The notes: generated by a model not told the origin, from the letters alone. DNA of 15,402 nucleotides from Patescibacteria group bacterium (GCA_018827685.1 JAHJXD010000004.1:1-15402), one strand, 5' to 3'. Shown: positions 1 through 8,152, numbered from the stretch's first letter. Numbers and translations: made by a program.

Positions 1-1
1 T

Positions 2-1681
2 AATTTTAATATTTCAATTAATAAAATTGAAGAAATAAAAAATAATAATTTTTTAAGTCATTTGCCGTTAGTTGTAAGCCAACTAAACAATGCCGAGAGT
101 TTTTTAATTTCCGCTCAATTTTTAAGCAAGGCGCTCGCGCACGGCGCTAATTTTTGCCTTAGCCTTGAAGCTCTTTTATCCGGAGATGAAAAATTTAACT
201 TTTCTAAATTAAGCCTTGAAGAAAAACGCAATGTTCTTAGAAAAATATTCGAATCAGCTCCGGAATTAAACGGTATAAAAGCTGATTTGGATTTGGCTTA
301 TATTAATTTAGAACAAATTAACACCAAGAGTATTTTATTTGCCTTACAAGATAAAATTGAGCGAATTAAAAGGCAAATCAATGAAGCCAGTTTTATTTTA
401 GAGAAAGCTGTGCCTTTATCTCAGATGATTCCGGCTTTAGCCGGCTATCCAAGCCAAGTAAATTATTTAGTGGTATTGCAAAATAATGACGAATTAAGGC
501 CAACCGGGGGATTTTTAGGCACTTATGGAATATTGAAAATTAAAGATGGTAATATCGTAAATTTTGACACGCATGATATTTATCATCTTGATATGCCTGT
601 TCAGGATAAAATAAATATTGAACCGCCGGAGCCGATTAAAAAATATTTAAATGATAAATGGTATTTGCGCGATGCTAATTGGTCGCCTGATTGGCCGACC
701 GCGGCTAAAACTATAAATCAATTTTATCAAATAGAAAGCGGTTTAAATTCAGGGGTAGAAAAAATTTCCGAATTTAGCGGTGTTTTAGCTCTCACGCCAA
801 AATTAATTACTGATTTTTTGAAAATAACCGGCCCGATAATAGTTGAAGGGCAATCTTATGATCAAAATAATTTTCAAGACTTATTGCAATATCGAGTTGA
901 GAAAGGTTATCAGATTTTAGGAGTTTCTAAATGGCAGAGAAAAGAAGTCATTGGCGAAATTTCTAGAGAATTAAAAATTAAAATTTTTGATTTGCCTCCG
1001 AACAAATGGTCGGAACTTATAAACATCGTGATTAATAATTTAATCGAGAAAAATTTACTGTTTTATTTCACTGATAATCAATTAGAAAATATCGCGGTTC
1101 AAAACGGTTGGGCCGGAGAAATAAAAAATTATTATAGCGATTATTTTATGGTGGTTGACGCTAATTTAGCGGCTTTAAAAACCGACGCGGTTATGAGACG
1201 GAGTATAAATTATAAAGTAACAGAAGGACCTAATGGTTTATTTTCTAAACTAACCGTTAATTACGCGCACAATGGCAAGCCTGATTGGAAAACCAGCGCT
1301 TATAAAAGTTATACCAGGGTTTACGCGCCGTTAGGCAGCCAATTAATTAAAATTAGCGGCTACGAAACCGAACAGATAGACACAGGCAATGAGGCTGGCA
1401 AAACTTGGTTTGGTTTTTATTTAACCGTGGCGCCGGGGAAAATTAATAATATTACGGTTGAATATAAGCTGCCGCGGTCAATTATGCTAAATAATAATTA
1501 TGGTCTTTATATTCAAAAACAACCTGGGAAAGAGTTAAACGATCTTTTGGTTGACTTAAGCTTTAAAAATGGTATAAAGTCATATAACCCGGTAAGTCTG
1601 TATACTCGTAAAATTAATTCACGTAGAATCCAATGGCAAGGGGATTTGAGCATGGACAGGAGCTTTCAAATAAATTTTTAA
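2..1681 (+). CDS. DUF4012 domain protein, 5' end outside the window
   Basis: The reading frame is open from base 2, so the gene starts upstream of the window; a TTG at 62 is only an internal codon. The family hallmark NNDELRPTGGF lies at about 482-514, followed by a beta-rich stretch with LGTYGILKIKDG. The visible part is about 559 residues. DUF4012 proteins are usually anchored by an N-terminal membrane segment, which would lie in the missing part; most of the chain would then be extracytoplasmic. The biochemical function of the family is unknown. It is often found near envelope polysaccharide genes, which fits here. The stop codon is 1 bp before the mreB start, so the two are probably co-transcribed. 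Family assignment is confident; role is not. Confidence 0.88.
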   Translation, partial: NFNISINKIEEIKNNNFLSHLPLVVSQLNNAESFLISAQFLSKALAHGANFCLSLEALLSGDEKFNFSKLSLEEKRNVLRKIFESAPELNGIKADLDLAYINLEQINTKSILFALQDKIERIKRQINEASFILEKAVPLSQMIPALAGYPSQVNYLVVLQNNDELRPTGGFLGTYGILKIKDGNIVNFDTHDIYHLDMPVQDKINIEPPEPIKKYLNDKWYLRDANWSPDWPTAAKTINQFYQIESGLNSGVEKISEFSGVLALTPKLITDFLKITGPIIVEGQSYDQNNFQDLLQYRVEKGYQILGVSKWQRKEVIGEISRELKIKIFDLPPNKWSELINIVINNLIEKNLLFYFTDNQLENIAVQNGWAGEIKNYYSDYFMVVDANLAALKTDAVMRRSINYKVTEGPNGLFSKLTVNYAHNGKPDWKTSAYKSYTRVYAPLGSQLIKISGYETEQIDTGNEAGKTWFGFYLTVAPGKINNITVEYKLPRSIMLNNNYGLYIQKQPGKELNDLLVDLSFKNGIKSYNPVSLYTRKINSRRIQWQGDLSMDRSFQINF

Positions 1682-1682
1682 T

Positions 1683-2690
1683 ATGTTTATAAAACGCATC
1701 GGTATAGATTTAGGCACAACTTATACTTTAGTGCATTTGCCAAAAAGAGGCATTATTATTAACGAACCCAGTGTGGTGGCGATTTCTTTAATTGATAAAA
1801 AGATTTTAGCCGTAGGTAATGAAGCTAAGGATATGTTAGGCAGGACTCCAAATACTATTATTGCTATTAAGCCTTTAAAAGACGGCGTGATCGCTGATTA
1901 TCATACGACCGAAGCCATGCTTAGATATTTTATTAATAAAGCTTTGGGCGGCATTAGGCTATTTCGGCCTGAAGTCATGGTGGCTGTTCCAGCAGGGATT
2001 ACTTCAACCGAACGCAGGGCGGTTATTGACGCTACTATCGCGGCCGGAGCCAGAGCGGCTTATATTATTAAAGAGCCGATTGCCGCGGCTATCGGCGCTG
2101 ATATTCCCATTGGTTCAGCTTCTGGACATATGATTATTGATATTGGCGGCGGCACGGCGGAAATGGCGGTAATTTCTTTGGGCGGAGTAGTAACATCAAC
2201 TTCGGTTAGAATCGGCGGTAATAAATTTGACGCGGCGATTCAGGAATTTATCAGACGCCGATATAATTTAGCCATTGGCGAAAGAACAGCCGAGGAGACT
2301 AAGATTAAAATCGGCAGCGCTTTATATTTAGAAGATAAATTAACCATGGAAATACGCGGCCGCGATATGATTACTGGTTTGCCGAGAAATATTATGGTTA
2401 ATTCCGATGATGTTACCGAAGCGATTCAAAACGAATTGGAAGCCATCGTCAGCGCCGCTAAAAAAGTGCTTCAGGAAACTCCGCCGGAATTAGCCGCCGA
2501 CATTATGGATAAAGGCATGGTATTAACCGGCGGAAGTTCGCTGCTTAGAAATATCGATCAATTACTTTCACGTACGACCGATGTACCGGCGTATGTGGCG
2601 GATGATGCTTTGCTCTGCGTTGCAAAAGGCACTGGGATTGCTTTAGAGAATTTGGATTCATATAAGAGAAGTATATTTGCCACTAAATAA
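1683..2690 (+). CDS. mreB: Rod shape-determining protein MreB
   Basis: Full-length bacterial actin (335 aa, normal for MreB). The phosphate-1 loop is IGIDLGTTYT near residues 6-15, the MreB-typical EPIAAAIGA follows in the middle, phosphate-2 is IDIGGGTAEM at about 152-161, and the adenosine motif GMVLTGGSSLL is at about 278-288. MreB polymerises under the inner membrane and directs the elongation machinery that inserts lateral cell wall. The family also includes Mbl and MreBH, which sequence alone does not separate here. No mreC or mreD follows: the next 176 bp carry a repeat element and then a glycosyltransferase. The start ATG follows the DUF4012 stop by 1 bp with no clear Shine-Dalgarno, suggesting translational coupling. 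Confidence 0.96.
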   Translation: MFIKRIGIDLGTTYTLVHLPKRGIIINEPSVVAISLIDKKILAVGNEAKDMLGRTPNTIIAIKPLKDGVIADYHTTEAMLRYFINKALGGIRLFRPEVMVAVPAGITSTERRAVIDATIAAGARAAYIIKEPIAAAIGADIPIGSASGHMIIDIGGGTAEMAVISLGGVVTSTSVRIGGNKFDAAIQEFIRRRYNLAIGERTAEETKIKIGSALYLEDKLTMEIRGRDMITGLPRNIMVNSDDVTEAIQNELEAIVSAAKKVLQETPPELAADIMDKGMVLTGGSSLLRNIDQLLSRTTDVPAYVADDALLCVAKGTGIALENLDSYKRSIFATK

Positions 2691-2831
2691 TTAATTTCTG
2701 TGTAAAAATTATTTGTCCACAATTTTGGTGATTTATAAAATTCATACTTTAAGCCAAGTTTCCGCTGATCAAACGCTGATAATTACGCTGATCTACGCTG
2801 AAAAATAATATTTTTACACAATAACTAATTA
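2691..2831 (+). repeat. MITE-like element, copy A
   Basis: This 141-bp unit recurs as the reverse complement at 8521-8660. Aligning by eye shows three mismatches and one single-base indel. The ends are terminal inverted repeats: TGTGTAAAAAT at 2699-2709 and its exact complement ATTTTTACACA at 2810-2820, with weaker symmetry reaching the outer TTA/TAA. Inside, CGCTGA(T) occurs four times at 2763, 2774, 2786 and 2796, about one helical turn apart. There is no open reading frame of useful length, so the element would be non-autonomous. It lies between mreB and a GT4 gene and its right end directly abuts a GGGACTGTCCC motif. A target-site duplication could not be fixed because the flanks are AT-rich. 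Confidence 0.85.
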
Positions 2832-2843
2832 GGGGACTGTCCC
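2832..2843 (+). repeat. GGGACTGTCCC short dyad, occurrence 1
   Basis: A perfect dyad of five bases per arm around a central T, with an extra leading G, directly after MITE-like copy A and 23 bp before a GT4 start codon. The same core recurs at 7457, degenerate at 8491, and as GGGACTGTCGCC at 10945 and 15262. The arms are too close to form a useful RNA hairpin, so a DNA-level role (protein site or transposition end) is more likely than a terminator. Confidence 0.75.
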
Positions 2844-2866
2844 ATTTTGAAGGCGGCAAAAAATTT

Positions 2867-4135
2867 ATGATAATTGGCATTGATGCCTCTAGGGCAAATA
2901 GAAAATTTAAAACCGGTACTGAGTGGTATTCTTATTATTTAATAACAGAGTTGGCTAAAATTGATTCTAAAAATCAATATATTTTGTATACTGACAAACC
3001 TTTAATCGGAGGTTTGGCTGATTTGGCAGCTGAAGATGATTCTGCCAACTCGGGCGAAATTAATAAACGCGGCTGGCAAATAAGTAAAAGTCCATTTGGA
3101 AATTTTCGCGTTAAAATTTTAAAATGGCCTTTTACTTATTTTTGGACGCAAATTCGCTTGTCTTATGAAATGTTGATTCATCGGGTGGACATTTTATTTA
3201 TTCCAGCGCATACTTTGCCGATTATTCATCCAAAAAAATCAATCGTTACTATTCATGATATAGGTTTTGAACATTTTGCTAAATTATATAGCTCAGATCA
3301 AATCGGTCCGGCCAGCGGTTTAACTTCTAAGGTGTTAAATTTTTTAGCCAAGTTGTTTACTTGGGGGAAATTTCAGCCTAATATTCTTGATTATCACAGA
3401 TGGTCAACAAAGTTCGCTCTTAAAAATGCCAAAATAATTATCGCAGTGTCTGAATTTACCAAACAAGAGCTGGTGGAATTATATAAAGCTGACGCGAAAA
3501 AAATTAAAGTAATTTATAATGGCTTTAATGGCCAGCTTTATCGCCAGATTAGCGATCAGGAAAAAATAAAACAAGTTTTAAATAAATATGACATTAAAAC
3601 CCCATATATTTTTTATGTCGGTCGTTTAGAAAAAAAGAAAAATACTGCTAAATTGGTCGAAGCTTACGCGATTATGAGGCAAAAATTTGGGGATATAAAG
3701 CATAAGTTGGTTTTAGCAGGCAGTGCTGGCTTTGGTTTTGATGAAGTTAAATATATTATTAGCGAATTTAATTTTGAGGAAAATATAATTATAACCGGCT
3801 GGATTCCTGAAGCTGATATGCCTTATATTTATAATGGCGCGGCTTTATTTGTTTTTCCTTCGCTTTATGAAGGCTTTGGCATACCCTTGCTCCAAGCTAT
3901 GGCTTGCCGCGTGCCGATCGCGGCCTCAAATACAGCTTCCATACCAGAAGTTGTAAAAAATTCCGCCTTACTCTTTAATCCGGAAAATAAACAGGATATG
4001 GCGGAAAAAATGGCTAAACTATTATTGGATAAACAACTATCCGGTGAATTAGTCAATAGAGGATTTGCCAGATCAAAAGATTTCAGCTTGGCTAAATGCG
4101 CTCAAGAAACATTAGCGCTGATGGAAAAAATGTAA
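2867..4135 (+). CDS. GT4-type glycosyltransferase
   Basis: Cytosolic or membrane-associated GT-B glycosyltransferase (422 aa) expected to transfer a sugar from a nucleotide donor to a glycan or lipid acceptor. The N-terminal domain starts with IGIDASRA and carries VTIHDIGF and IIAVSEFTKQEL; the C-terminal domain starts at IFYVGRLEKKKN and ends with the donor-site region around residues 330-365, containing ALFVFPSLYEGFGIPLLQAM. In the EX7E motif the first Glu is E335, but the second position is Q343, a substitution seen in other GT4 enzymes. An acidic loop at about residues 50-65 (AAEDDSANSGE) looks like a local insertion. No strong Shine-Dalgarno is visible. It lies inside the repeat-bounded segment. 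Specific donor and acceptor cannot be told. Confidence 0.9.
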   Translation: MIIGIDASRANRKFKTGTEWYSYYLITELAKIDSKNQYILYTDKPLIGGLADLAAEDDSANSGEINKRGWQISKSPFGNFRVKILKWPFTYFWTQIRLSYEMLIHRVDILFIPAHTLPIIHPKKSIVTIHDIGFEHFAKLYSSDQIGPASGLTSKVLNFLAKLFTWGKFQPNILDYHRWSTKFALKNAKIIIAVSEFTKQELVELYKADAKKIKVIYNGFNGQLYRQISDQEKIKQVLNKYDIKTPYIFYVGRLEKKKNTAKLVEAYAIMRQKFGDIKHKLVLAGSAGFGFDEVKYIISEFNFEENIIITGWIPEADMPYIYNGAALFVFPSLYEGFGIPLLQAMACRVPIAASNTASIPEVVKNSALLFNPENKQDMAEKMAKLLLDKQLSGELVNRGFARSKDFSLAKCAQETLALMEKM

Positions 4136-4137
4136 AT

Positions 4138-4173
4138 TTGAAAAATACTAATAGCTTATGTTATAATAAAGCT
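4138..4173 (+). promoter_or_regulatory. Sigma70-like promoter of the S8 protease gene
   Basis: TTGAAA at 4138-4143 and TATAAT at 4162-4167 are separated by 18 bp. The expected transcription start, six to seven bases after the -10 box, falls at or beside the A of the ATG at 4174. The message would therefore be leaderless, which agrees with the lack of a Shine-Dalgarno there. The promoter begins three bases after the stop of the preceding GT4 gene. Confidence 0.7.
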
Positions 4174-6429
4174 ATGATAGATAAAACATATTTTTTTAAT
4201 ATATTTTTAGTTGGAATAATCATATTTATCGCTTATAATGTTTATAGTGATATTCAAAATAATTATGTTTACGCGCAGAGCGGATTTAACATGGTCGCTG
4301 ATGAAATATTGGTAAAATTTAAAGCCTGGTCAAGGCCTATAACTGTTAAAATCGCCCAAGCAGATAATTTTAATGAATTTTTAAGTTATTATAGTAATTT
4401 GCCTGAAGTAGAGTATGCTGAACCAAACTATATTTATCAAGCTTCTATAATACCTTCTGACACTTATTTTAGTCATCAATGGTATTTGCAAAAAATTAAA
4501 GCCATTGAAGCTTGGGACAATGTAAGGGAAAGCCCGGATATTGTTATTGCTATTTTGGATTCGGGAGTGCAAATTAATCATCCTGATTTACAAAGCAATA
4601 TTTGGTTGAACAAAAAAGAAATTGTTAATAATAATATTGATGATGAAAAAAATGGATTTATTGATGATATTAATGGTTGGGATTTTATTAATAATGTGCC
4701 TGACCCGGCGCCAAAATTCAAACCCGGTTTTACCGAAGATGGTATTTTACATGGCACTATTATTGCCGGCATTGCTGCGGCCTCTGGTAATAATGCCGCC
4801 GGTATTGCGGGCGTAACTTGGAAAGCTAAAATAATGCCGCTTAAAGTATTAGATGATAAAGGAGATGGCAGTGTTTCTAAAGTTCTTAAAGCTGTTGATT
4901 ATGCGATTGCTAATGGCGCTAATATTATTAATTTAAGTTTTGTTGGTTTTGGTTATAGCAAAAGCTTAGATGACGCAATCAAGCGCGCTTATGACGCCGG
5001 GGTAATTGTGGTAGCTGCCGGAGGAAATGAAGTTGGGCATGGCAATGGTTATTATTTAGACCAAACTCCCATGTATCCGGTTTGTCTTGATGGCGCTAAC
5101 GGCGAGAATCGAGTAATTGGAGTGGCCGCAACCGACACAATTGACCAAAAAGCAAATTTTTCCAGTTTTGGCAATAAATGTATTGATATTGCCGCGCCAG
5201 GAGTTAGTGTTTTTAGCACAGTAATTTATTCGCCGGATAATTATATAAAAGATCATTTTTTTAATAAATATTATAATGGTTATTGGTCTGGCACATCAGT
5301 AGCCGTGCCCATGGTTTCTGGCGCTATAGCGTTAATAGAAAGCGCTAACCCGACCTTAGATCGCAATGAGATCATAAAAGCGCTATTGGATAATACAGAT
5401 AATATCAGCAGAATAAATCCAACTTATTTAGCGCAACTTGGCAAAGGCAGGCTCAATGTAGCCGCGGCGGTTAATTACGCTAGTGGCATATTAAATAATA
5501 AAATTGAAAAATTATTAGTTGGACCGAAAAGTGGAATGGCAAGTCTTATAAAAATTGTTGATCAAGACGGTAAAAAAGATAATGAATTTTATGCTTACGA
5601 TAGTAAGTTTAAAGGCGGTGTTAGCTTTGCCTCCGGAGACATAAATCATGATGGCCAAGAAGAACTTATTACAGCAGCAGGACTTGGCGGCGGACCGCAT
5701 GTCAAAATTTTTAATTTAGCAGGCGAGGTAATAGGCCAATTTTTTGCTTTTAACAGTAATTTTCGCGGTGGTGTTAATATTGCCGTGGCAGATGTTGATA
5801 ATGACGGCAGTGATGAAATTATCGCGGTTCAAGCTTCAGGCGGAAATTCGGAAGTAAAAATTTTTAATAGCCACGGAAAGTTTCTGAGTTCGTTTTATGC
5901 TTATGATAATAAATTTAGAGCAGGCCTTAATATTGCCGCAGGTGATATAGACGGCGATGGTGAAGATGAAATTATAACCGGTCTAGTAGCCGGGCAAATT
6001 CCCGAGATTAAAATTTTTAAAGCAACTGGTGTTTTGCAAGGACAATTTTTAGCTTATCCTAAAACTTTCCGCGGCGGAGTTAAAGTTATTACTGCCAAAG
6101 TTAGAAATAACTCCGGGAGCAGTCGGGTCGATATTGTTACCGCGCCTGAAAAAGGCGGCGGACCTCATGTTAAATTTTTTGATAATAAAGGAAATTTGTT
6201 ATCACACTTTTTTGCCTTTAACAGTAATTTTCGCGGTGGCGTGAATTTAGCCAGAGCTGATGTTGATAATGACGGCTTAGATGAAATAATAGCCGCTGCC
6301 GGACCAGGAGGAGCGCCGCATGTACGCGTGTTTAAAGTTAATGGCAAAATTATGGGTTCATTTTATGCTTATCAAGAAAGTTTTAGCGCAGGGGTAAATG
6401 CAGGCAGTATAAAGATTAATAAAAATTAA
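4174..6429 (+). CDS. Secreted subtilisin-family (S8) protease with C-terminal VCBS/FG-GAP-like repeats
   Basis: A 751-residue exported serine protease. The start is ATG 4174, not the upstream in-frame ATG at 4096, because a canonical promoter lies just before it and a signal peptide begins exactly there (hydrophobic residues 7-20, likely cleavage after VYA34). Residues about 40-90 resemble the short fervidolysin-type prodomain ending in VEYAEPNY. The catalytic domain shows D129 in ILDSG, H193 in HGTIIAG, oxyanion N285 in AAGGNE and S375 in GTSVAVPM, so it should be active. From about residue 447 come repeats of about 51 residues with Ca-binding-like DxDxDG loops, probably a surface- or partner-binding region. 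No sortase signal or C-terminal membrane anchor is visible. Its place among glycan genes suggests cell-surface processing; the substrate is unknown. Confidence 0.93.
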   Translation: MIDKTYFFNIFLVGIIIFIAYNVYSDIQNNYVYAQSGFNMVADEILVKFKAWSRPITVKIAQADNFNEFLSYYSNLPEVEYAEPNYIYQASIIPSDTYFSHQWYLQKIKAIEAWDNVRESPDIVIAILDSGVQINHPDLQSNIWLNKKEIVNNNIDDEKNGFIDDINGWDFINNVPDPAPKFKPGFTEDGILHGTIIAGIAAASGNNAAGIAGVTWKAKIMPLKVLDDKGDGSVSKVLKAVDYAIANGANIINLSFVGFGYSKSLDDAIKRAYDAGVIVVAAGGNEVGHGNGYYLDQTPMYPVCLDGANGENRVIGVAATDTIDQKANFSSFGNKCIDIAAPGVSVFSTVIYSPDNYIKDHFFNKYYNGYWSGTSVAVPMVSGAIALIESANPTLDRNEIIKALLDNTDNISRINPTYLAQLGKGRLNVAAAVNYASGILNNKIEKLLVGPKSGMASLIKIVDQDGKKDNEFYAYDSKFKGGVSFASGDINHDGQEELITAAGLGGGPHVKIFNLAGEVIGQFFAFNSNFRGGVNIAVADVDNDGSDEIIAVQASGGNSEVKIFNSHGKFLSSFYAYDNKFRAGLNIAAGDIDGDGEDEIITGLVAGQIPEIKIFKATGVLQGQFLAYPKTFRGGVKVITAKVRNNSGSSRVDIVTAPEKGGGPHVKFFDNKGNLLSHFFAFNSNFRGGVNLARADVDNDGLDEIIAAAGPGGAPHVRVFKVNGKIMGSFYAYQESFSAGVNAGSIKINKN
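5587..6423 (+). repeat. 51-residue VCBS/FG-GAP-like tandem repeats within the protease
   Basis: Six units can be phased by the aromatic F-[FYL]-A-[FY] motif, whose codons start at 5587, 5740, 5893, 6046, 6208 and 6361. The spacing is 153 bp each time except 162 bp between units 4 and 5. Units 1, 2, 3 and 5 carry an acidic loop (DINHDG, DVDNDG, DIDGDG, DVDNDG); unit 4 has lost it (KVRNNSG) and unit 6 is truncated by the stop. Units 2 and 5 are almost identical at the DNA level over about 36 bp. Confidence 0.85.
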
Positions 6430-6441
6430 TAAATAAATTAT

Positions 6442-7455
6442 ATGGGCAAAAGAGCAATTTTTAACAAAAAAAATGTTTTAGTGACTGGCGGCGCGGGTTT
6501 TATCGGTTCGCATTTATGCGATCGGTTGATAGAAAACAGCAAAGTTATTTGTTTAGATAATTTTTCTACCGGAGATGAAAGGAATATTGATCATTTGCTT
6601 TCCGACCCTAATTTTGAATTTATAAAACATGATATTACCCAGCCGATTGATTTGGAAAAATTATCCGAACTGCAAAAATTTAAAATAGAATTTCAAGGCA
6701 TCCAGGAAATTTATAATTTGGCTTGCCCGACTTCGCCTAAAGATTTTGATAAAAACAAAATTCCGACTATTTTAGCTTTGTCTTACGGTCTAAAGAATGT
6801 TTTAGATTTAGCAATTCGTTATCATGCGAAAATCGCGCATTTTTCTTCCTCCGTAGTTTATGGGCCCAGACTGGACGGTTTGACCAGAATAAAAGAAAGT
6901 GAAATAGGCAAAATTGACTTTCTTTCTTCTAGAAGTTCGTATGACGAAGGAAAAAGGTTTGCTGAAACCATGGTGGAAAATTATCGTCAAGTTTATAATA
7001 TTGACGCAAAAGTAATTCGCTTATTTCGCATTTATGGACCCAGGATGAAGTTAAATGAAGGCAATTTAATTCCTGATTTCGTAAATAGCGCTTTAGAAAA
7101 TACTGATTTAATTATACCCGGCGATGAAAATTTTTCCAGTTCGCTTTGTTATATCAGTGATTGTATTGACGCTTGCCTGAAATTAATGGAGAGTAATGTT
7201 CTCGGACCGATTAATATTGGTTCGGATGTTGATATGAATTTATTAAAAATTTGCGATATAATTATAAAAATTTTAAATTCAAAATCTAAAGTAACATACG
7301 CGGACAAGCATTTGTTTATCAGCGAATTATGTTTACCTGATATAACCAAAGCGCGGGAAGAGTTGGGCTGGATGCCAATAGTTACTTTAGAAAATGGCTT
7401 GAAAAAAACCATTGATGATTTAAGGGCGAGTAAAGGTTTGAAAACGGTTATATAA
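6442..7455 (+). CDS. NAD-dependent sugar-nucleotide epimerase/dehydratase, UXS-like SDR
   Basis: Extended short-chain dehydrogenase (337 aa) acting on a nucleotide sugar in the cytosol. The NAD loop GGAGFIG is at residues 16-22, D38 in VICLDNFSTG would bind the adenosine ribose, and the catalytic pair is Y167 and K171 in SYDEGKR. NLACPTSP, RSSYDEGKR and RIYGPRM resemble UDP-glucuronate decarboxylase (UDP-xylose synthase) more than GalE or RmlB. However, the SEVYG of that family reads SSSVVYG here, so the usual Glu is Val138; the exact reaction should not be assumed. It follows the protease stop by 12 bp and probably supplies a modified sugar to neighbouring transferases. The start is ATG 6442, with no Shine-Dalgarno. 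Confidence 0.85.
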   Translation: MGKRAIFNKKNVLVTGGAGFIGSHLCDRLIENSKVICLDNFSTGDERNIDHLLSDPNFEFIKHDITQPIDLEKLSELQKFKIEFQGIQEIYNLACPTSPKDFDKNKIPTILALSYGLKNVLDLAIRYHAKIAHFSSSVVYGPRLDGLTRIKESEIGKIDFLSSRSSYDEGKRFAETMVENYRQVYNIDAKVIRLFRIYGPRMKLNEGNLIPDFVNSALENTDLIIPGDENFSSSLCYISDCIDACLKLMESNVLGPINIGSDVDMNLLKICDIIIKILNSKSKVTYADKHLFISELCLPDITKAREELGWMPIVTLENGLKKTIDDLRASKGLKTVI

Positions 7456-7456
7456 A

Positions 7457-7467
7457 GGGACTGTCCC
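7457..7467 (+). repeat. GGGACTGTCCC short dyad, occurrence 2
   Basis: A perfect 11-bp dyad located one base after the SDR stop codon and 12 bp before the GT2 start. Together with an A-rich run it makes up almost the whole 24-bp gene gap. It is identical to the core at 2833-2843. Confidence 0.75.
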
Positions 7468-7479
7468 ATAAAAAAAGAT

Positions 7480-8148
7480 ATGAAAATATTCTGCGTTATT
7501 CCGGCGTTTAATGAAGAAAAAAATATAACAGCAATAATTAATCAGACGCGGCCATTGGTTGATAGATTGGTAATAGTTGACGACGGTTCAATTGACCGAA
7601 CTGCTGATTTTATTGAAGAAAAAACCGTTGTTTTGCTTAAACATATAATAAACCGCGGTCAAGGCGCGGCCTTAAGAACTGGTACAGAATATTGTTTAAA
7701 TAATGGCGCTGATATAATTGTTCATTTTGACGCTGATGGCCAGTTTCTAAGCCAAGATATAGAACGTATCGCGGCGCCGATAAAAAATCGCGAAGCGCAA
7801 GTTGTTTTTGGCTCGCGTTTTCTTAATAGCGAACATAGCGCGCAAATGCCATTTTTAAAACGATATTTTATTATGCCTTTGGCTAAAGCGATCAATAAAA
7901 TATTTTTTAATGTTGATTTGACTGATCCGCAGAGCGGTTTTAGGGCCATGTCTGCCCAGGCGGCGCGAAAAATTAGCTGGAGGCAAGATCGGTTTGCGCA
8001 TTGTTCGGAAATAATGTTTGAAGTTAAAAACCATAATTTTAAAGTTAAAGAAATACCTATTAAAGTGATTTATCATAATTTTGGGCAAAATTTTTCCGAC
8101 GGATTGAAAATTTTGAAAGAATTATTTATTGCTATGTTAATAAATTAA
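7480..8148 (+). CDS. GT2 family glycosyltransferase, polyprenyl-phosphate sugar synthase-like
   Basis: A 222-residue GT-A enzyme. Motifs in order are VIPAFNEE near residues 6-13, VDDGSIDRT with D34/D35, the fold motif NRGQGAALRTG, the metal-binding DADGQ at D84-Q88, and FGSRFL. The layout is that of DPM1/DpgS-like transferases, which move a sugar from a nucleotide donor to a polyprenyl phosphate on the cytosolic membrane face. It lacks the C-terminal membrane helices of some relatives. The DUF2304 membrane protein encoded 4 bp downstream may be its membrane partner; this pairing is common. The product could feed the GT-C-like membrane proteins further along the window. Donor sugar is not predictable. 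Confidence 0.9.
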   Translation: MKIFCVIPAFNEEKNITAIINQTRPLVDRLVIVDDGSIDRTADFIEEKTVVLLKHIINRGQGAALRTGTEYCLNNGADIIVHFDADGQFLSQDIERIAAPIKNREAQVVFGSRFLNSEHSAQMPFLKRYFIMPLAKAINKIFFNVDLTDPQSGFRAMSAQAARKISWRQDRFAHCSEIMFEVKNHNFKVKEIPIKVIYHNFGQNFSDGLKILKELFIAMLIN

Positions 8149-8152
8149 TATT

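Noticed and set aside
62..64. TTG as the true start of the DUF4012 gene
   Set aside because: The frame stays open to the left edge at base 2, and the protein lacks the N-terminal membrane segment expected of the family.
2763..2801. CGCTGAT iterons as a CRISPR array
   Set aside because: Units are only 6-7 bp with 3-5 bp between them, far too short for repeat and spacer; no cas gene is present.
4096..4173. Upstream ATG for the protease giving 26 extra residues
   Set aside because: It overlaps the preceding GT4 gene, lies upstream of the promoter, and would put charged residues before the signal peptide.
7457..7467. GGGACTGTCCC followed by an A/T run as a Rho-independent terminator
   Set aside because: The arms are separated by one base, which cannot form a stable hairpin loop, and the run after it is A rather than T on the coding strand; downstream genes appear co-directional.
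7149..7469. 106-codon minus-strand ORF opposite the SDR gene
   Set aside because: It is antisense to conserved coding sequence, has no recognisable domain, and fits a shadow of the real gene; the same holds for the other short antisense ORFs inside genes.
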